Positions 42,923-52,152 are shown, counted from the first letter of the stretch. The stretch: 64,000 bases of DNA from Mucilaginibacter ginsenosidivorax (GCF_007971525.1 NZ_CP042437.1:5084001-5148000); one strand, 5' to 3'. Numbers and translations: made by a program. The notes: generated from the letters alone by a model not told the origin.

Positions 42923-45775
42923 ATGAAAACGTTGCGCCTTTTGTTATTGTTATTTGTTTGCCCTTTAATTGTATCAGCACAAACGGCTGGTAGCGGGCAA
43001 AAATCGAGGGCCCATATTTGTATAGATACAGGCTGGCGGTTTGCCTATGGCCATCCGTTTGATGCCGCTAAAGATTTTAACAACGGCACCGGCTATTTCT
43101 CTTATTTTGCCAAAGCTGGCTATGGCGATGGTGCTGCCGCCGCTGATTTTGACGACAGACCCTGGCGCAAGCTTGATTTGCCGCACGATTGGGCCGCCGA
43201 ACTTGGTTTTAGCGAAAAAGGAAGCTATAGTCATGGTTTTAAAGCCCTGGGCCGGAATTTTCCGGAAAGCAGCGTGGGCTGGTATCGTAAAAAGTTTACC
43301 ATTCCACAGCAGGACTATGGCCGCCATATCACCATTGCATTTGATGGCGTTTTCCGCAACTCCACCGTTTGGGTAAACGGGCATTACCTGGGTACCGAGT
43401 TAAGCGGCTATAATGGTTTTGAATATGATATCACGCAGCTTTTAAATTACGGCGGCGATAATACTATAGCGGTAAGGGTAGATGCCACCATGGAAGAGGG
43501 CTGGTTTTATGAAGGGGCCGGCATTTACAGGCATGTGTGGCTCAATAAAACATCGCCACTGCATATTGCTGCCAACGGTACATTTGTGAGCAGCACCGTT
43601 GGTAACGGCAAGGCGCAATTAACCATTAAAACCGATATAAGCAATTACGATATCGGGGCAGATAATTTTGCCATTGTACAAAAAGTTTACGACCGCCAAG
43701 GCCATTTACTGGCCACCAAACAAACTGACGGCCATGCCCTGCAACCTTTTAAAACGGGGGAGTATAGCAGCCAGCTGGACATAGCGCATCCTAAATTATG
43801 GTCGGTTGATACGCCGTACCTGCACCGTTTGGTTACCACCATTTTGGTAAATGATGTGCCTGTTGATGAATATGTAACACGCTTTGGCATACGTACCCTG
43901 CGTTTTGATGCCAACACCGGCTTTTACCTGAATGGTAAGCGGCTGGAGATAAAAGGTACCAATAACCACCAGGAGCATGCGGGAGTGGGTACAGCCATAC
44001 CCGACGAACTGCAATATTTCAGGATTGCCAGCTTGAAGCAGATGGGCAGTAACGCTTACCGCTGCTCGCACAACCCGCCTACGCCCCAATTGCTGGATGC
44101 CTGCGATAGCTTGGGCATGCTGGTGATTGACGAAAACCGGCTGATGGGCATAGATGAGTACCACCTGGGTAACCTGAAAAAAATGATTGACCGCGACCGC
44201 AATCATCCAAGCGTGATCAGTTGGTCGGTAGGGAACGAGGAGTGGGGGATAGAAAACTCGGAGACAGGTGCACGCATTGCAACCACCATGCAGTCCTTTG
44301 TAAAAAGCCTGGATACCACCCGTGCGGTTACGGCGGCGTTTAGCGGTGGCTGGGGCCAGGGTTTATCGGGTGTGATGGATTTAATAGGCTTTAACTACAT
44401 AGCACAGGAAAACCCCGACGCGCAACACCAGAAATTTCCGCAGCAAAAGGGTTGGGGTACCGAGGAAGGGTCGACCTTTGCTACCCGTGGGATTTACTTC
44501 ACCAACGATTCGCTCCATTATAAATCTGCTTACGATGCCAAGCCAAGGCCCAATGCCTACAGCATTGAAGAGGGTTGGAATTATTATGCCAAACGACCAT
44601 TTTTGGCAGGTATGTTTATCTGGACGGGATTTGATTACCGGGGCGAGCCTACGCCTTATGGATGGCCATCAATCGGGTCGTACTTTGGGATGCTCGATCA
44701 GTGCGGTTTTGCTAAGGATGATGCCTGGTACCTGCAGGCCTGGTGGGGCAATAAACCGGTGCTGCACCTGTTGCCGCACTGGAACTGGAAAGGTAAAGAG
44801 GGCCAGCCCATAAATGTTTGGGCATACAGTAATTGCGATGAAGTAGAACTGTTTTTAAACGGCAAAACCCAGGGCAAAAAAGCAATGGCCAAAAACGGGC
44901 ACCTGGAATGGACGATTCCGTACAGCCCCGGAACGCTAAAGGCCATTGGCTATACCGGCGGCAAACAGGTATTGACCGAAACCGTGCAAACTACCGGTAC
45001 CCCGCAAGCCATCTCCCTTGAAGCCCATAAAAATACACTGAAAGCGGATGCGCAGGATGTAGCTGTAATTAAGGTTAGCCTGCTTGATAAAAAAGGACTG
45101 GCTGTACCCGATGCCGGCAATGAAATAAGTTTTAAAATTGAAGGCCCCGGCAGGATCATCGGCGTAGGCAACGGCAACCCAACTTCGCTTGAGCCCGATA
45201 AGTACCTGGAAACTATAGTAAATATGCCCATAGAAGCATTGAAAGAGTTGCCGGTACCAGATACCATTCGCAAAAGCGAGACAGCCGAAAACTTTGATGA
45301 TAGCAGTTGGAAAAAAGCGTTTACCAATATCAGCGATACCAGCGTAAAAGCCTGGGTTTATCGCGGCAGTATTAATTTAACCGATGATTTAACACAGAGT
45401 CCTCTCTCCTTTTTTTACAAAAGTATCGGTCGTAAGCAATCGATATATTTTAATGGTCATTTGCTGGCTGCCAATGTTGATTATCATAAAGACCAGGATG
45501 TGTTTAACATCAGCAAGGCCTTTTTAAAGGCGGGAAAAAACAGCATTGTTATTGTTGCCTTGCCCATCAAAAAAATACACCCCTGGGATAACCCTAACCA
45601 GGACCCCGGCGTAATTCAGTTTAAAGCCCCGGCTGCAGCCTGGAAAAGAAAGCTGTTCAATGGCCTGGCCCAGGTTATCATCCAATCAGACGGAAGCCAT
45701 GCCGGGCTAATCACTCTAACAGCAACTTCGGCAGGGTTAAAAGAAAAGAAAATAGTTATTAATGCGGATAAGTAA
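42923..45775 (+). CDS. Glycoside hydrolase family 2 enzyme (beta-galactosidase type) with C-terminal extra domains
   Basis: The 950-residue protein has a signal peptide (cut near VSAQ) and the GH2 plan. A sugar-binding beta domain comes first (DTGWRFAYGH, WRKLDLPHDWA, VGWYRKKFTIP, VWVNGHYLGT). An immunoglobulin-like domain follows, then a TIM barrel with NNHQEHAGVG, the acid/base site SWSVGNEEW and a candidate nucleophile Glu in GTEEGSTFATRG. MFIWTGFDYRGEPTPYGWP and a DUF4982-like domain follow. The last ~230 residues add an extra jelly-roll-like part (NFDDSSWKKAF...). It is exported and probably releases galactose or other beta-linked sugars. No other sugar gene is adjacent, so it is a stand-alone enzyme. 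Confidence 0.9.
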   Translation: MKTLRLLLLLFVCPLIVSAQTAGSGQKSRAHICIDTGWRFAYGHPFDAAKDFNNGTGYFSYFAKAGYGDGAAAADFDDRPWRKLDLPHDWAAELGFSEKGSYSHGFKALGRNFPESSVGWYRKKFTIPQQDYGRHITIAFDGVFRNSTVWVNGHYLGTELSGYNGFEYDITQLLNYGGDNTIAVRVDATMEEGWFYEGAGIYRHVWLNKTSPLHIAANGTFVSSTVGNGKAQLTIKTDISNYDIGADNFAIVQKVYDRQGHLLATKQTDGHALQPFKTGEYSSQLDIAHPKLWSVDTPYLHRLVTTILVNDVPVDEYVTRFGIRTLRFDANTGFYLNGKRLEIKGTNNHQEHAGVGTAIPDELQYFRIASLKQMGSNAYRCSHNPPTPQLLDACDSLGMLVIDENRLMGIDEYHLGNLKKMIDRDRNHPSVISWSVGNEEWGIENSETGARIATTMQSFVKSLDTTRAVTAAFSGGWGQGLSGVMDLIGFNYIAQENPDAQHQKFPQQKGWGTEEGSTFATRGIYFTNDSLHYKSAYDAKPRPNAYSIEEGWNYYAKRPFLAGMFIWTGFDYRGEPTPYGWPSIGSYFGMLDQCGFAKDDAWYLQAWWGNKPVLHLLPHWNWKGKEGQPINVWAYSNCDEVELFLNGKTQGKKAMAKNGHLEWTIPYSPGTLKAIGYTGGKQVLTETVQTTGTPQAISLEAHKNTLKADAQDVAVIKVSLLDKKGLAVPDAGNEISFKIEGPGRIIGVGNGNPTSLEPDKYLETIVNMPIEALKELPVPDTIRKSETAENFDDSSWKKAFTNISDTSVKAWVYRGSINLTDDLTQSPLSFFYKSIGRKQSIYFNGHLLAANVDYHKDQDVFNISKAFLKAGKNSIVIVALPIKKIHPWDNPNQDPGVIQFKAPAAAWKRKLFNGLAQVIIQSDGSHAGLITLTATSAGLKEKKIVINADK

Positions 45776-45848
45776 AGATAGTTTGGAGTCGGGAGTCTTG
45801 AGCTGTGAGAGTTTGTTTGCAAGTATCTGATTGCCAATATTAAATAGT

Positions 45849-45926
45849 CGTCATTGCGAGGTGCGAAGCAATCCTCTACATGCTAAGTCTCACATAGTTC
45901 GGGATTGCTTTGTACCTTATAACGAC
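45849..45926. repeat. Palindromic CGTCATTGCGAGG repeat unit, copy B
   Basis: CGTCATTGCGAGGTGCGAAG opens the unit. A degenerate inverted arm (GGGATTGCTTTGTACC) starts at 45901. The loop segment is the reverse complement of the loop at 30283-30307. The shared TGTAAGTTGTTGA follows at 45931. Confidence 0.7.
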
Positions 45927-45974
45927 ATGAATGTAAGTTGTTGATTATCAACAATGCTTTTTTAAAATTTCAAC

Positions 45975-46086
45975 GTAGAGACGCATAATTGCGTCTCCCG
46001 TGTGCAAATCACATATGCAAATTGATCTTGCAATCGGCCTTGCAAATCCTGAATATCCTGCAGGAGACGCAATTATGCTTCTCTAC
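45975..46086. repeat. 112-bp element with 24-bp inverted ends GTAGAGACGC...
   Basis: The ends 45975-45998 and 46063-46086 are inverted with one mismatch in 24. Each end is itself almost a palindrome (GAGACGCATAATTGCGTCTC). Confidence 0.75.
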
Positions 46087-46245
46087 AACAGCCCCATTTG
46101 CAGCGATGTCAATACTGTTTTTTCCAGGATTATCCTGGTAGTTACTCGCAATGACGGTAGGTTAGAACATTCGTTTACCTCAAATGCTCGTCAACGATTT
46201 TACCTGAGGTATACTCACAATGACAGTCTCGCTGGGCTGTGGTAT

Positions 46246-46797
46246 CTAAATAATGCTTTGTTCTGCCGGGTGCTCCTGGTAAAATTGTTCCAGTTGCTTC
46301 AGTACTTCAACCTGGCTTTTGCGTGGGTTAATAAATGTGCGCACCTTTTTCACCATCGCAAGGGCATCATCAAAAGTTAAACCTGTTTTAAGCAAATAGG
46401 CAATAGTCATGGTTGGGCCGCGGCCAAGGCCCTGGCGGCAATGGATGTATACCTTGCCGCCGTTTTTTATGGCTGCATCGGCAAAGTTGGCTCCTTCTTT
46501 TAACACATCAAGCGGCGGTGGGGTATTATCGGGCGTGGGCAAATGCAGGTAATGGAAGCCCTTGTATTGGGCGCCGGTGTAAATAGAATGCATCCGCATG
46601 TTTATAATTGCTGTAACCCCCAAAGATTTTAGTTTGCGCAAACCCACCAAATTATATTGGCTGCCTAAGTACAGGTTGGCAGTTATCTGGCAGCGCTTAA
46701 GCTGAGGAAGGCCGGTTATTATGCGGTATGCATTATCATAAGCCATTTGGGCCGATAAATAAACCACTTTTAAAATACTTTTAATTTTTGCAAGCAT
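46246..46797 (-). CDS. Dual-specificity protein/lipid phosphatase
   Basis: The 183-residue protein is a cysteine phosphatase with signature HCRQGLGRGP (HCx5R). The N-terminal part shows ITANLYLGSQYNLVGLRKLK and TAIINMRMHSIYTG, as in bacterial DSP/PTPMT1-like enzymes. The first 25 residues are amphipathic and may bind the membrane. It is read downstream of the lipid kinase (15 bp gap). A lipid phosphatase role alongside the kinase is plausible from this arrangement, since PTPMT1-type enzymes act on phosphatidylglycerophosphate and phosphoinositides. A tyrosine-phosphate substrate is the alternative. Confidence 0.83.
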   Translation of the reverse strand: MLAKIKSILKVVYLSAQMAYDNAYRIITGLPQLKRCQITANLYLGSQYNLVGLRKLKSLGVTAIINMRMHSIYTGAQYKGFHYLHLPTPDNTPPPLDVLKEGANFADAAIKNGGKVYIHCRQGLGRGPTMTIAYLLKTGLTFDDALAMVKKVRTFINPRKSQVEVLKQLEQFYQEHPAEQSII

Positions 46798-46812
46798 ATT
46801 GTTTTGCTGTTT

Positions 46813-47688
46813 TTAACGCGGCACAACTATATTGATAGCTGCCGGTACAACTTTAATGGTTAACTTTTTTGCCTGTTGTTCGCAATCATCACGTATAAAA
46901 GCCTGTTCGGCATCCATTTGTATAACTATGTTTTTGCACCGCCAATGCTTTAAAACTTCGGTTTGGTTTTGCAGTAAGGTGTTGCCTGCTATTTTTAATA
47001 CCGAGCTTAAATCGTTATCGCCCATCAGTATTACATCCAGCAAGCCATCAGTTATGCTGATGCCGGGCAGCATATCTAAACCGGCAACGCCAATATTGCC
47101 CGAATTGGTTATTGTAAGCGAAACGGCCGTTTCTTCTATCTCCTTACCATCTATTTTCAGCTTGTATTTTACCGGGTTGGCATTTACCAGGGTTTTAATA
47201 GCAGTATAACCGTATGCCAGCTGGCCAATGGTATCTTTCAGCCCCCGGTCGGCCTGCAAAATCATATCGGCCATAATACCCAGGTTAACTCTTAATAAAA
47301 AAGGATGGTCGTTTACCAGCCCCATATCAACAGCTTTTAATTTGTGGTGGCTTTTTATGAGTTCAAGAGCAGAAATGCTATCCAACGGAATTTGCAGCTG
47401 TTTGGCCATAACGTTGGCCGTGCCGCCAGGAATAATGGCCATAGGTGTATCCGTTCCGTGTAAAGTGCGGGCCGTATCTGTTACAGATCCATCGCCGCCA
47501 TACACCACAATTAATTCGGTTTTGCCGATAAGTTTTTTTGCAATATCACCGGGATTTTTGTGGCGCTGGGTAACAGATACGTCCCATTTGGTAGCACTGC
47601 CATCAAAAACCTGGTTAATGTAGGTGAGTATAGGCTCTTCCTTACCTGATGCCGGGTTGATAATAAAGTGGATGTGTTTAAATTTCAT
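46813..47688 (-). CDS. Diacylglycerol-kinase/YegS-like lipid kinase
   Basis: This 291-residue protein is a DAGK catalytic-domain lipid kinase. It has FIINPASGK at the start, then VVYGGDGSVTDTARTLHG (the GGDG nucleotide site near residue 64) and PLGTANVMAK-like IPGGTANVMAKQL. The C-terminal beta-sandwich lies about residues 130-291 (LTITNSGNIGVAGLDMLPG). It transfers phosphate from ATP to a lipid alcohol such as diacylglycerol, ceramide or a long-chain base. It is the first gene of a two-gene operon with the phosphatase. A sphingolipid substrate would fit the spt cluster in the same window, but this is a guess. Confidence 0.87.
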   Translation of the reverse strand: MKFKHIHFIINPASGKEEPILTYINQVFDGSATKWDVSVTQRHKNPGDIAKKLIGKTELIVVYGGDGSVTDTARTLHGTDTPMAIIPGGTANVMAKQLQIPLDSISALELIKSHHKLKAVDMGLVNDHPFLLRVNLGIMADMILQADRGLKDTIGQLAYGYTAIKTLVNANPVKYKLKIDGKEIEETAVSLTITNSGNIGVAGLDMLPGISITDGLLDVILMGDNDLSSVLKIAGNTLLQNQTEVLKHWRCKNIVIQMDAEQAFIRDDCEQQAKKLTIKVVPAAINIVVPR

Positions 47689-47785
47689 TGCTTAACCCTC
47701 GGCTTTTCAACACGGAAGATAGGTAATAGTTTGATTTATTTGAGGCGACGCTGAAACAGAAAAGGCATCAAAGGCATCCAGGCAA

Positions 47786-48328
47786 TTATTTTTCAATCTC
47801 CGATTCGGCCTGCGTGGTAAAAGCTACTATTTGCCACCGGCCATTATTCAGCAAAAGCTGAATGTTATCTATACCCGGCTTACGTTTATGACCTTCGTTG
47901 GGCACGCGGGCCTTAAAAGTAACAGTTGCATACGCTACGGTATTAACCCTTATAATGGCCGTGTTCAAAATTTGTTCGGTATAGCCGGTTTTTTGAATAG
48001 GCGAGTTAGAGATATACGATTTATAATCGGCTATAAATGATTCGATACCTGTGCCGCCGCGTATAATCCCGGTAGCTGGCGCAGATACAAAAACAGCCCC
48101 CGGTAACGAAAGCCTGCGCATAACATCCCAGGCCGGCTGGCCTCCAGGCGGGAAACCAAACGCCATGTATAAGGAGTCGAGGGTTTTTCTTACCCCTGTT
48201 GTATCGGCACTAACAGCATCTTTTGGTGATCTGCTTCCGCAGGCGTTAACCATCAGCGCGGTGCTTACTACTATCAGTAATCTACCTGCGATAAAAAGGT
48301 GGGGCTTTAGCTTAGGTAAAGTTTTCAC
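47786..48328 (-). CDS. NTF2-like fold lipoprotein
   Basis: The 180-residue protein starts with a GTG codon and has a lipobox (VNAC, Cys near residue 30). The mature part (DTTGVRKTLDSLYMAFG, ESFIADYKSYISNSPIQ, NTAIIRVNTVAYATVTFKARV, NNGRWQIVAF) matches SnoaL/NTF2-like proteins of the exported type. No catalytic residue pattern is clear. Its neighbours are an SDR gene upstream in transcription and the lipid-kinase gene downstream. The function is unknown. Confidence 0.72.
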   Translation of the reverse strand: MKTLPKLKPHLFIAGRLLIVVSTALMVNACGSRSPKDAVSADTTGVRKTLDSLYMAFGFPPGGQPAWDVMRRLSLPGAVFVSAPATGIIRGGTGIESFIADYKSYISNSPIQKTGYTEQILNTAIIRVNTVAYATVTFKARVPNEGHKRKPGIDNIQLLLNNGRWQIVAFTTQAESEIEK

Positions 48329-48343
48329 AATGGAAGGTAATAA

Positions 48344-48372
48344 AAAGGGATGGTTTTGTAAACCACCCTTTT
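48344..48372 (-). terminator. Terminator-like hairpin after the SDR gene
   Basis: AAAGGGATGGTTT and AAACCACCCTTTT pair at 11 of 13 positions around TGT. It lies 40 bp past the SDR stop codon and just upstream of the NTF2-like gene, which therefore needs its own promoter. Confidence 0.5.
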
Positions 48373-48411
48373 CATAACATGCTTTAATTTTCAGCAGTTG
48401 CTACAAACATC

Positions 48412-49149
48412 TTAAACCTGTGCAGTAGGACGCACCACAATCTCGCTTACATCAACATCGGCAGGCTGCTCTATGGCGTAGGCCATGGCCCGCGCAATGG
48501 CATCCGGCGAGATGGCGATGTTATCCATCGCTTCGGCTATTTGCGCTTTGATGCCGGGGCTGGCTATCGAATCAACAAGATTGGTTTTTATGATGCCCGG
48601 CGTAATTATGGTGACACGCAAATTGGGGCCGGCTTCCTGGCGTAATCCCTCCGAGATGGCGCGCACGGCAAATTTTGTCCCGGAGTAAACAGCCGCCGCA
48701 GGCGTAACTTTTAGCGCGGCTGTGGAGGCTGTATTTATAATATGGCCAAAGCCTTGTTTACGAAAAACAGGCAGCGCCGCCGCTATACCGTATAACACGC
48801 CTTTAATGTTAACGTCTATCATCATATCCCAATCCTCAACCTGTAATTCATCCAGCAGCGAGATGGGCGCAATGCCTGCATTGTTTATAAGCACATCCAG
48901 CTTGCCGTAGGTGGCAAGTGCCAGCGCTACAAGTTTTTCCAGGTGTTGCCGTTGGGTTACATCAATAGCTGCATACATGGCCTGGCCTCCTTCGGCTTTT
49001 ATTTGGCTGGCCAGTTGCTCAAGCTTATCAACGTTGCGTGCGCCAAGTACAACAATGGCGCCTTTTTGGGCAAGCAACAGGGCGGTTGCATGCCCTATGC
49101 CGCTGCTTGCGCCGGTAATTACAATTACTTTTCCTTTAATATGATCCAT
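48412..49149 (-). CDS. Short-chain dehydrogenase/reductase
   Basis: The 245-residue protein is a classical SDR. It shows VIVITGASSGIGHATALLL (TGxxxGIG), NNAGIAPISLL, the catalytic Ser in NTASTAAL, YSGTKFAVRAISEGLRQE with the Tyr-Lys pair, and ITPGIIKTNLVDSI. It uses NAD(P)H or NAD(P)+ on an unknown alcohol or ketone. An AraC-type regulator gene lies 80 bp upstream on the same strand, and this is a likely target of it. Confidence 0.9.
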   Translation of the reverse strand: MDHIKGKVIVITGASSGIGHATALLLAQKGAIVVLGARNVDKLEQLASQIKAEGGQAMYAAIDVTQRQHLEKLVALALATYGKLDVLINNAGIAPISLLDELQVEDWDMMIDVNIKGVLYGIAAALPVFRKQGFGHIINTASTAALKVTPAAAVYSGTKFAVRAISEGLRQEAGPNLRVTIITPGIIKTNLVDSIASPGIKAQIAEAMDNIAISPDAIARAMAYAIEQPADVDVSEIVVRPTAQV

Positions 49150-49229
49150 TATTTTTTGTTTTGATCATACAAAGGTCGCCACTTATTAAGGGCGAGTGTT
49201 AAAGGTTATCAAACCGGAAACTAAGAAAT

Positions 49230-50120
49230 TCAAACCAAATTTGGCTGCCTTAATGAGCTTGGCGTTACCCCGGTTTGCTTTTTGAAAAAATTATTGAAAT
49301 AAGTAGGGTACTCGTAACCCAGGCTGTAAGCAATGTCATTAATGCTCCAATCGGTATGCAGTAACAGCGCTTTGGCTTCCATCACCATCCGTTCTGTTAA
49401 ATGCTCCGTTGTTGTTTTGCCGGTTACTTCTTTTACAGCGCGATTCAGGTAATTGACGTGTACGGATAAATGCAGGGCGTAATCATTAGCGGTACGCAAT
49501 TTTAACTGGTACTGCGGCGTATCAACCGGGAATTGCCGCTCTAATAATTCCAAAAAAAGGGATGCTACACGCACTAATGCATTTTGCGGCTTAAAATAGT
49601 TAACCGATGGCTGCATTTTAAGGGCCTCGTGCAGTAACAAATTCAGATGGTTACGTAACAGGTCTAATTTATAAACATAGTCTGAGTTAAACTCCCGGAG
49701 CATATTTTGAAATATCCCGCTGATATAAACAAGCTGTGCATGGTCGACAAAGAAAACCGGGTCGGTACCAATTTTAAACAGCGGCGTATCCTGCAGGTTT
49801 AAATCGCGGTTATTTCCTCTTAAAAAATCTTCGCTAAATAAACAAAAGAAACCCTCCTGAGATTCGCAAATGCCTTCCCAGGCATAAGGCACCCTCGGGT
49901 TAGAAAATATTAAGGCAGGCCTGTCTATGTTAACGGCTTTGTCTGCATAGTACAATTTGCCGGTACTTAACGTGAGCGATACCTTATAAAAATCCCTGCG
50001 GTTATACGGTACCGTTTTGCGCGCAAATTCTTTACGTTCATATACGGTAAACTGGTCGGTTATTTTTAAAGCGGGGATAAAATCACTAAAGGGCTGGGTT
50101 GTAATTTTAGTTTTGCTCAT
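49230..50120 (-). CDS. AraC-family transcriptional regulator
   Basis: This 296-residue protein has an N-terminal ligand-binding cupin-like part (residues about 20-185, VSLTLSTGKLYYADKAVNID, VPYAWEGICESQEGFFC). The C-terminal AraC double helix-turn-helix covers about 200-295. Signature stretches are LSVHVNYLNRAVKEVTGKTT and WSINDIAYSLGYEYPTYFNN with FFKKQTGVTPSSLRQ. It lies directly upstream of the SDR gene and may control it. The ligand is not known. Confidence 0.9.
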   Translation of the reverse strand: MSKTKITTQPFSDFIPALKITDQFTVYERKEFARKTVPYNRRDFYKVSLTLSTGKLYYADKAVNIDRPALIFSNPRVPYAWEGICESQEGFFCLFSEDFLRGNNRDLNLQDTPLFKIGTDPVFFVDHAQLVYISGIFQNMLREFNSDYVYKLDLLRNHLNLLLHEALKMQPSVNYFKPQNALVRVASLFLELLERQFPVDTPQYQLKLRTANDYALHLSVHVNYLNRAVKEVTGKTTTEHLTERMVMEAKALLLHTDWSINDIAYSLGYEYPTYFNNFFKKQTGVTPSSLRQPNLV

Positions 50121-50196
50121 GATGTAAAGCTATTGACTAATTTATGAAATTCAAACCAAAGCGATATCGGCTATTTGCCGGTTGATAGGGCAGGCC

Positions 50197-51144
50197 CTAC
50201 ATCCTGAACAGCTCCGACTTAAGTTTTGTCATTTGCCCTAATAAAGTAGTAACCGGAACTTTAATGCTGCCAGACAGCTGCGCTACTTTGGCTACTGCAA
50301 AATTCAGCGTTTCAATCTCCGTTTCCCGTTTGTTGAGTATATCCTGGTAGGTAGATATCTTTTGCCCGTCGGACATGTTACTTATTGTAAGCACATTTTC
50401 CAGCACATCATGCTCCGTTAGCCGGATGTTGTTTTGGTTGGCTACCGCAACGCATTCAGCAATTACAGTTTTGGCTATCTGTAAGGCCGCCCCATTACGG
50501 TGAAATACTCCATTATCAATCTCAAGCAGTGGGCATATGGAATTAAACACGCAATTACTGATCGCTTTTTTCCAGATCACCGTCTGGATATTCGGCTCGG
50601 CCCTAAACGAAAACACATCGGTATTCAGCTCATCAACAATAGCATCCAGGTTATCAAATGAGCTTATAATAACCCCTATGGGTGATGATGCAACCGGCCT
50701 GAACCTTACTTTATTAGTTGATACCGATTGGCTGGTTACAAATAGTACACACCGGTATAATTCGGTAAAGCCCGCACCGATAAAACTATCTTCAATATGA
50801 AGGCCGTTTTGAAGGAATACGATAGGTGAATGTTTGGCTTTGAATTTGAGCTTTTCGGCCAGTTCCCGGTTGCCGAATGATTTGTTGGTTAACAAAATAA
50901 GCCCATCAAGCCGGGTATGATTATTTAGGGTGCTGATGGTTACTTCGGCCTGCAGGGTATTATTATCCGTTTCTATCTCCAGCAATTCGCGGCTGGTCGG
51001 CTGATCATCAACACTGCCGCGCAGGATGGTAACCTGTTTACCCCTTAGGGTTAGGGCCACGGCCAAAGCCTTGGCAATAACGCCATTGCCTATAATGTAT
51101 ATGTTTGTATTAACCTTTATGGTTTGGTCAGATACTGATTCCAT
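50197..51144 (-). CDS. Ketopantoate reductase-like (PanE/ApbA) protein
   Basis: The 315-residue protein belongs to the PanE/ApbA family. The Rossmann motif GNGVIAKALAVALTLRGKQV is near residue 18. ILLTNKSFGNRELAEKL-like segment LILLTNKSFGNRELA and PIVFLQNGLHIEDSF follow, then the C-terminal domain with KKAISNCVFNSICPLLEI, the usual Lys/Asn pair. It would reduce 2-dehydropantoate to pantoate or a related substrate. It is read 38 bp after the MarR-GNAT gene, so it is probably under that regulator. panB and panC are not seen. Confidence 0.85.
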   Translation of the reverse strand: MESVSDQTIKVNTNIYIIGNGVIAKALAVALTLRGKQVTILRGSVDDQPTSRELLEIETDNNTLQAEVTISTLNNHTRLDGLILLTNKSFGNRELAEKLKFKAKHSPIVFLQNGLHIEDSFIGAGFTELYRCVLFVTSQSVSTNKVRFRPVASSPIGVIISSFDNLDAIVDELNTDVFSFRAEPNIQTVIWKKAISNCVFNSICPLLEIDNGVFHRNGAALQIAKTVIAECVAVANQNNIRLTEHDVLENVLTISNMSDGQKISTYQDILNKRETEIETLNFAVAKVAQLSGSIKVPVTTLLGQMTKLKSELFRM

Positions 51145-51182
51145 AGCGTTTTAATTTGTATAGTTTTAACAGATCATCCTCA

Positions 51183-52142
51183 TTAGTTATTGAGCTGCAA
51201 TTCCATCTGGATATTGCAACGCTCGTAAGGCGTAAACCGGCCAACCACTTTTTTAAATCCTAACTTTTGATACAGGCTGATGGCTTGTTTAAGCATGGTA
51301 TTACTTTCCAGGTACAGTGTGTTGCCGCCCCGGGCTTTGGCGCGCTCTGCAATTGCCTTGCCCAACAGCCAACCTATGCCTTTGCCGTGTGCTTTGGGCG
51401 AAACGGCCATTTTTGCCAATTCATAATCATATTCGGGATCGTCCATTTTAAGCAATGCACATACGCCCACGGGTTCGCCTTTGTACAGGGCAATCAGTAT
51501 TTCGCCGCCCTTATTTAAAATGTATTCCTGTGGATGGTCGAGCGATTGATAGTCCTTTTCTTCCATTTTAAAGTAGGTGCTTATCCACTCCACATTAAGC
51601 TCGCGGAATGCCTTACTATATTGCTCTTCAAAGGGCACAATGGTAACGTCGCGGCTCTCTCTTAATTTTTTCTCATCCTGAACCCTCTTTAACAGCGATT
51701 TTTGTTCGAGCATAAATTCCCACTCGCCGATGGCTTCCCACAGGTTGTGCCGCGTATTATCCAAAATGCTTTCTACCGCGTTTTTAACATCAACCAACTG
51801 GTATTGCAGCTTTTCATTAACCTGTTTTCCCTTGCCTGATAACGACAGTACATTCCTGCGCCCGTCATTGGCGTCTTTACCTTCGGTTACTAGCCCCTTC
51901 TTCACCATCTCGGATACAATTTTGCTAACAGAAGGGTGGGAGTGCCCAATGTGCTGGGCAATTTCGGTTATGGTAAAGTTGCCTTGTGATAAAGTATAAA
52001 AAACGGGAAACCACTTAGGCTGCATGTCAATTCCGAACATCCGGTAAATGTTTGCGGCATCGTCTGTAATCTTTTCCTGGAGCATCCGCAGCCTGCTGCC
52101 AATGCCCGCTTTTCCAACTGAATTAAAGAATGAATTTTCCAT
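51183..52142 (-). CDS. MarR regulator fused to a GNAT acetyltransferase
   Basis: The protein (319 aa) has an N-terminal MarR winged helix (residues about 35-150, with FTITEIAQHIGHSHPSVSKI and KGLVTEGKDANDGRRNVLSL). A GNAT domain follows (about 165-315, LAKMAVSPKAHGKGIGWLLG, NTMLKQAISLYQKLGFKKV). ATG at 52142 is preferred to the TTG at 52151. This fusion occurs in several bacteria; the MarR part may sense a compound and the GNAT part modify it. The twin TTACGTAA sites just upstream fit autoregulation. The PanE-like gene follows 38 bp downstream. Confidence 0.9.
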   Translation of the reverse strand: MENSFFNSVGKAGIGSRLRMLQEKITDDAANIYRMFGIDMQPKWFPVFYTLSQGNFTITEIAQHIGHSHPSVSKIVSEMVKKGLVTEGKDANDGRRNVLSLSGKGKQVNEKLQYQLVDVKNAVESILDNTRHNLWEAIGEWEFMLEQKSLLKRVQDEKKLRESRDVTIVPFEEQYSKAFRELNVEWISTYFKMEEKDYQSLDHPQEYILNKGGEILIALYKGEPVGVCALLKMDDPEYDYELAKMAVSPKAHGKGIGWLLGKAIAERAKARGGNTLYLESNTMLKQAISLYQKLGFKKVVGRFTPYERCNIQMELQLNN

Positions 52143-52152
52143 TAATAACAAA

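Larger units (their letters stand above)
45776..46245. other. Repeat-filled intergenic region after the GH2 gene
   Basis: The 470 bp hold copy B of the CGTCATTGCGAGG repeat (45849-45926), the GTAGAGACGC inverted repeat (45975-46086), and two degenerate TCGCAATGACGG remnants near 46146 and 46215. A rightward frame at 46000-46380 is built on these repeats and is rejected. Confidence 0.6.

Noticed and set aside
45849..46086. Possible CRISPR array from repeated palindromes
   Set aside because: The repeats are inverted units of different families, not regularly spaced direct repeats with unique spacers.
46000..46380. Rightward 126-codon frame after the GH2 gene
   Set aside because: It is made of inverted-repeat sequence and overlaps the 3' end of the phosphatase gene.
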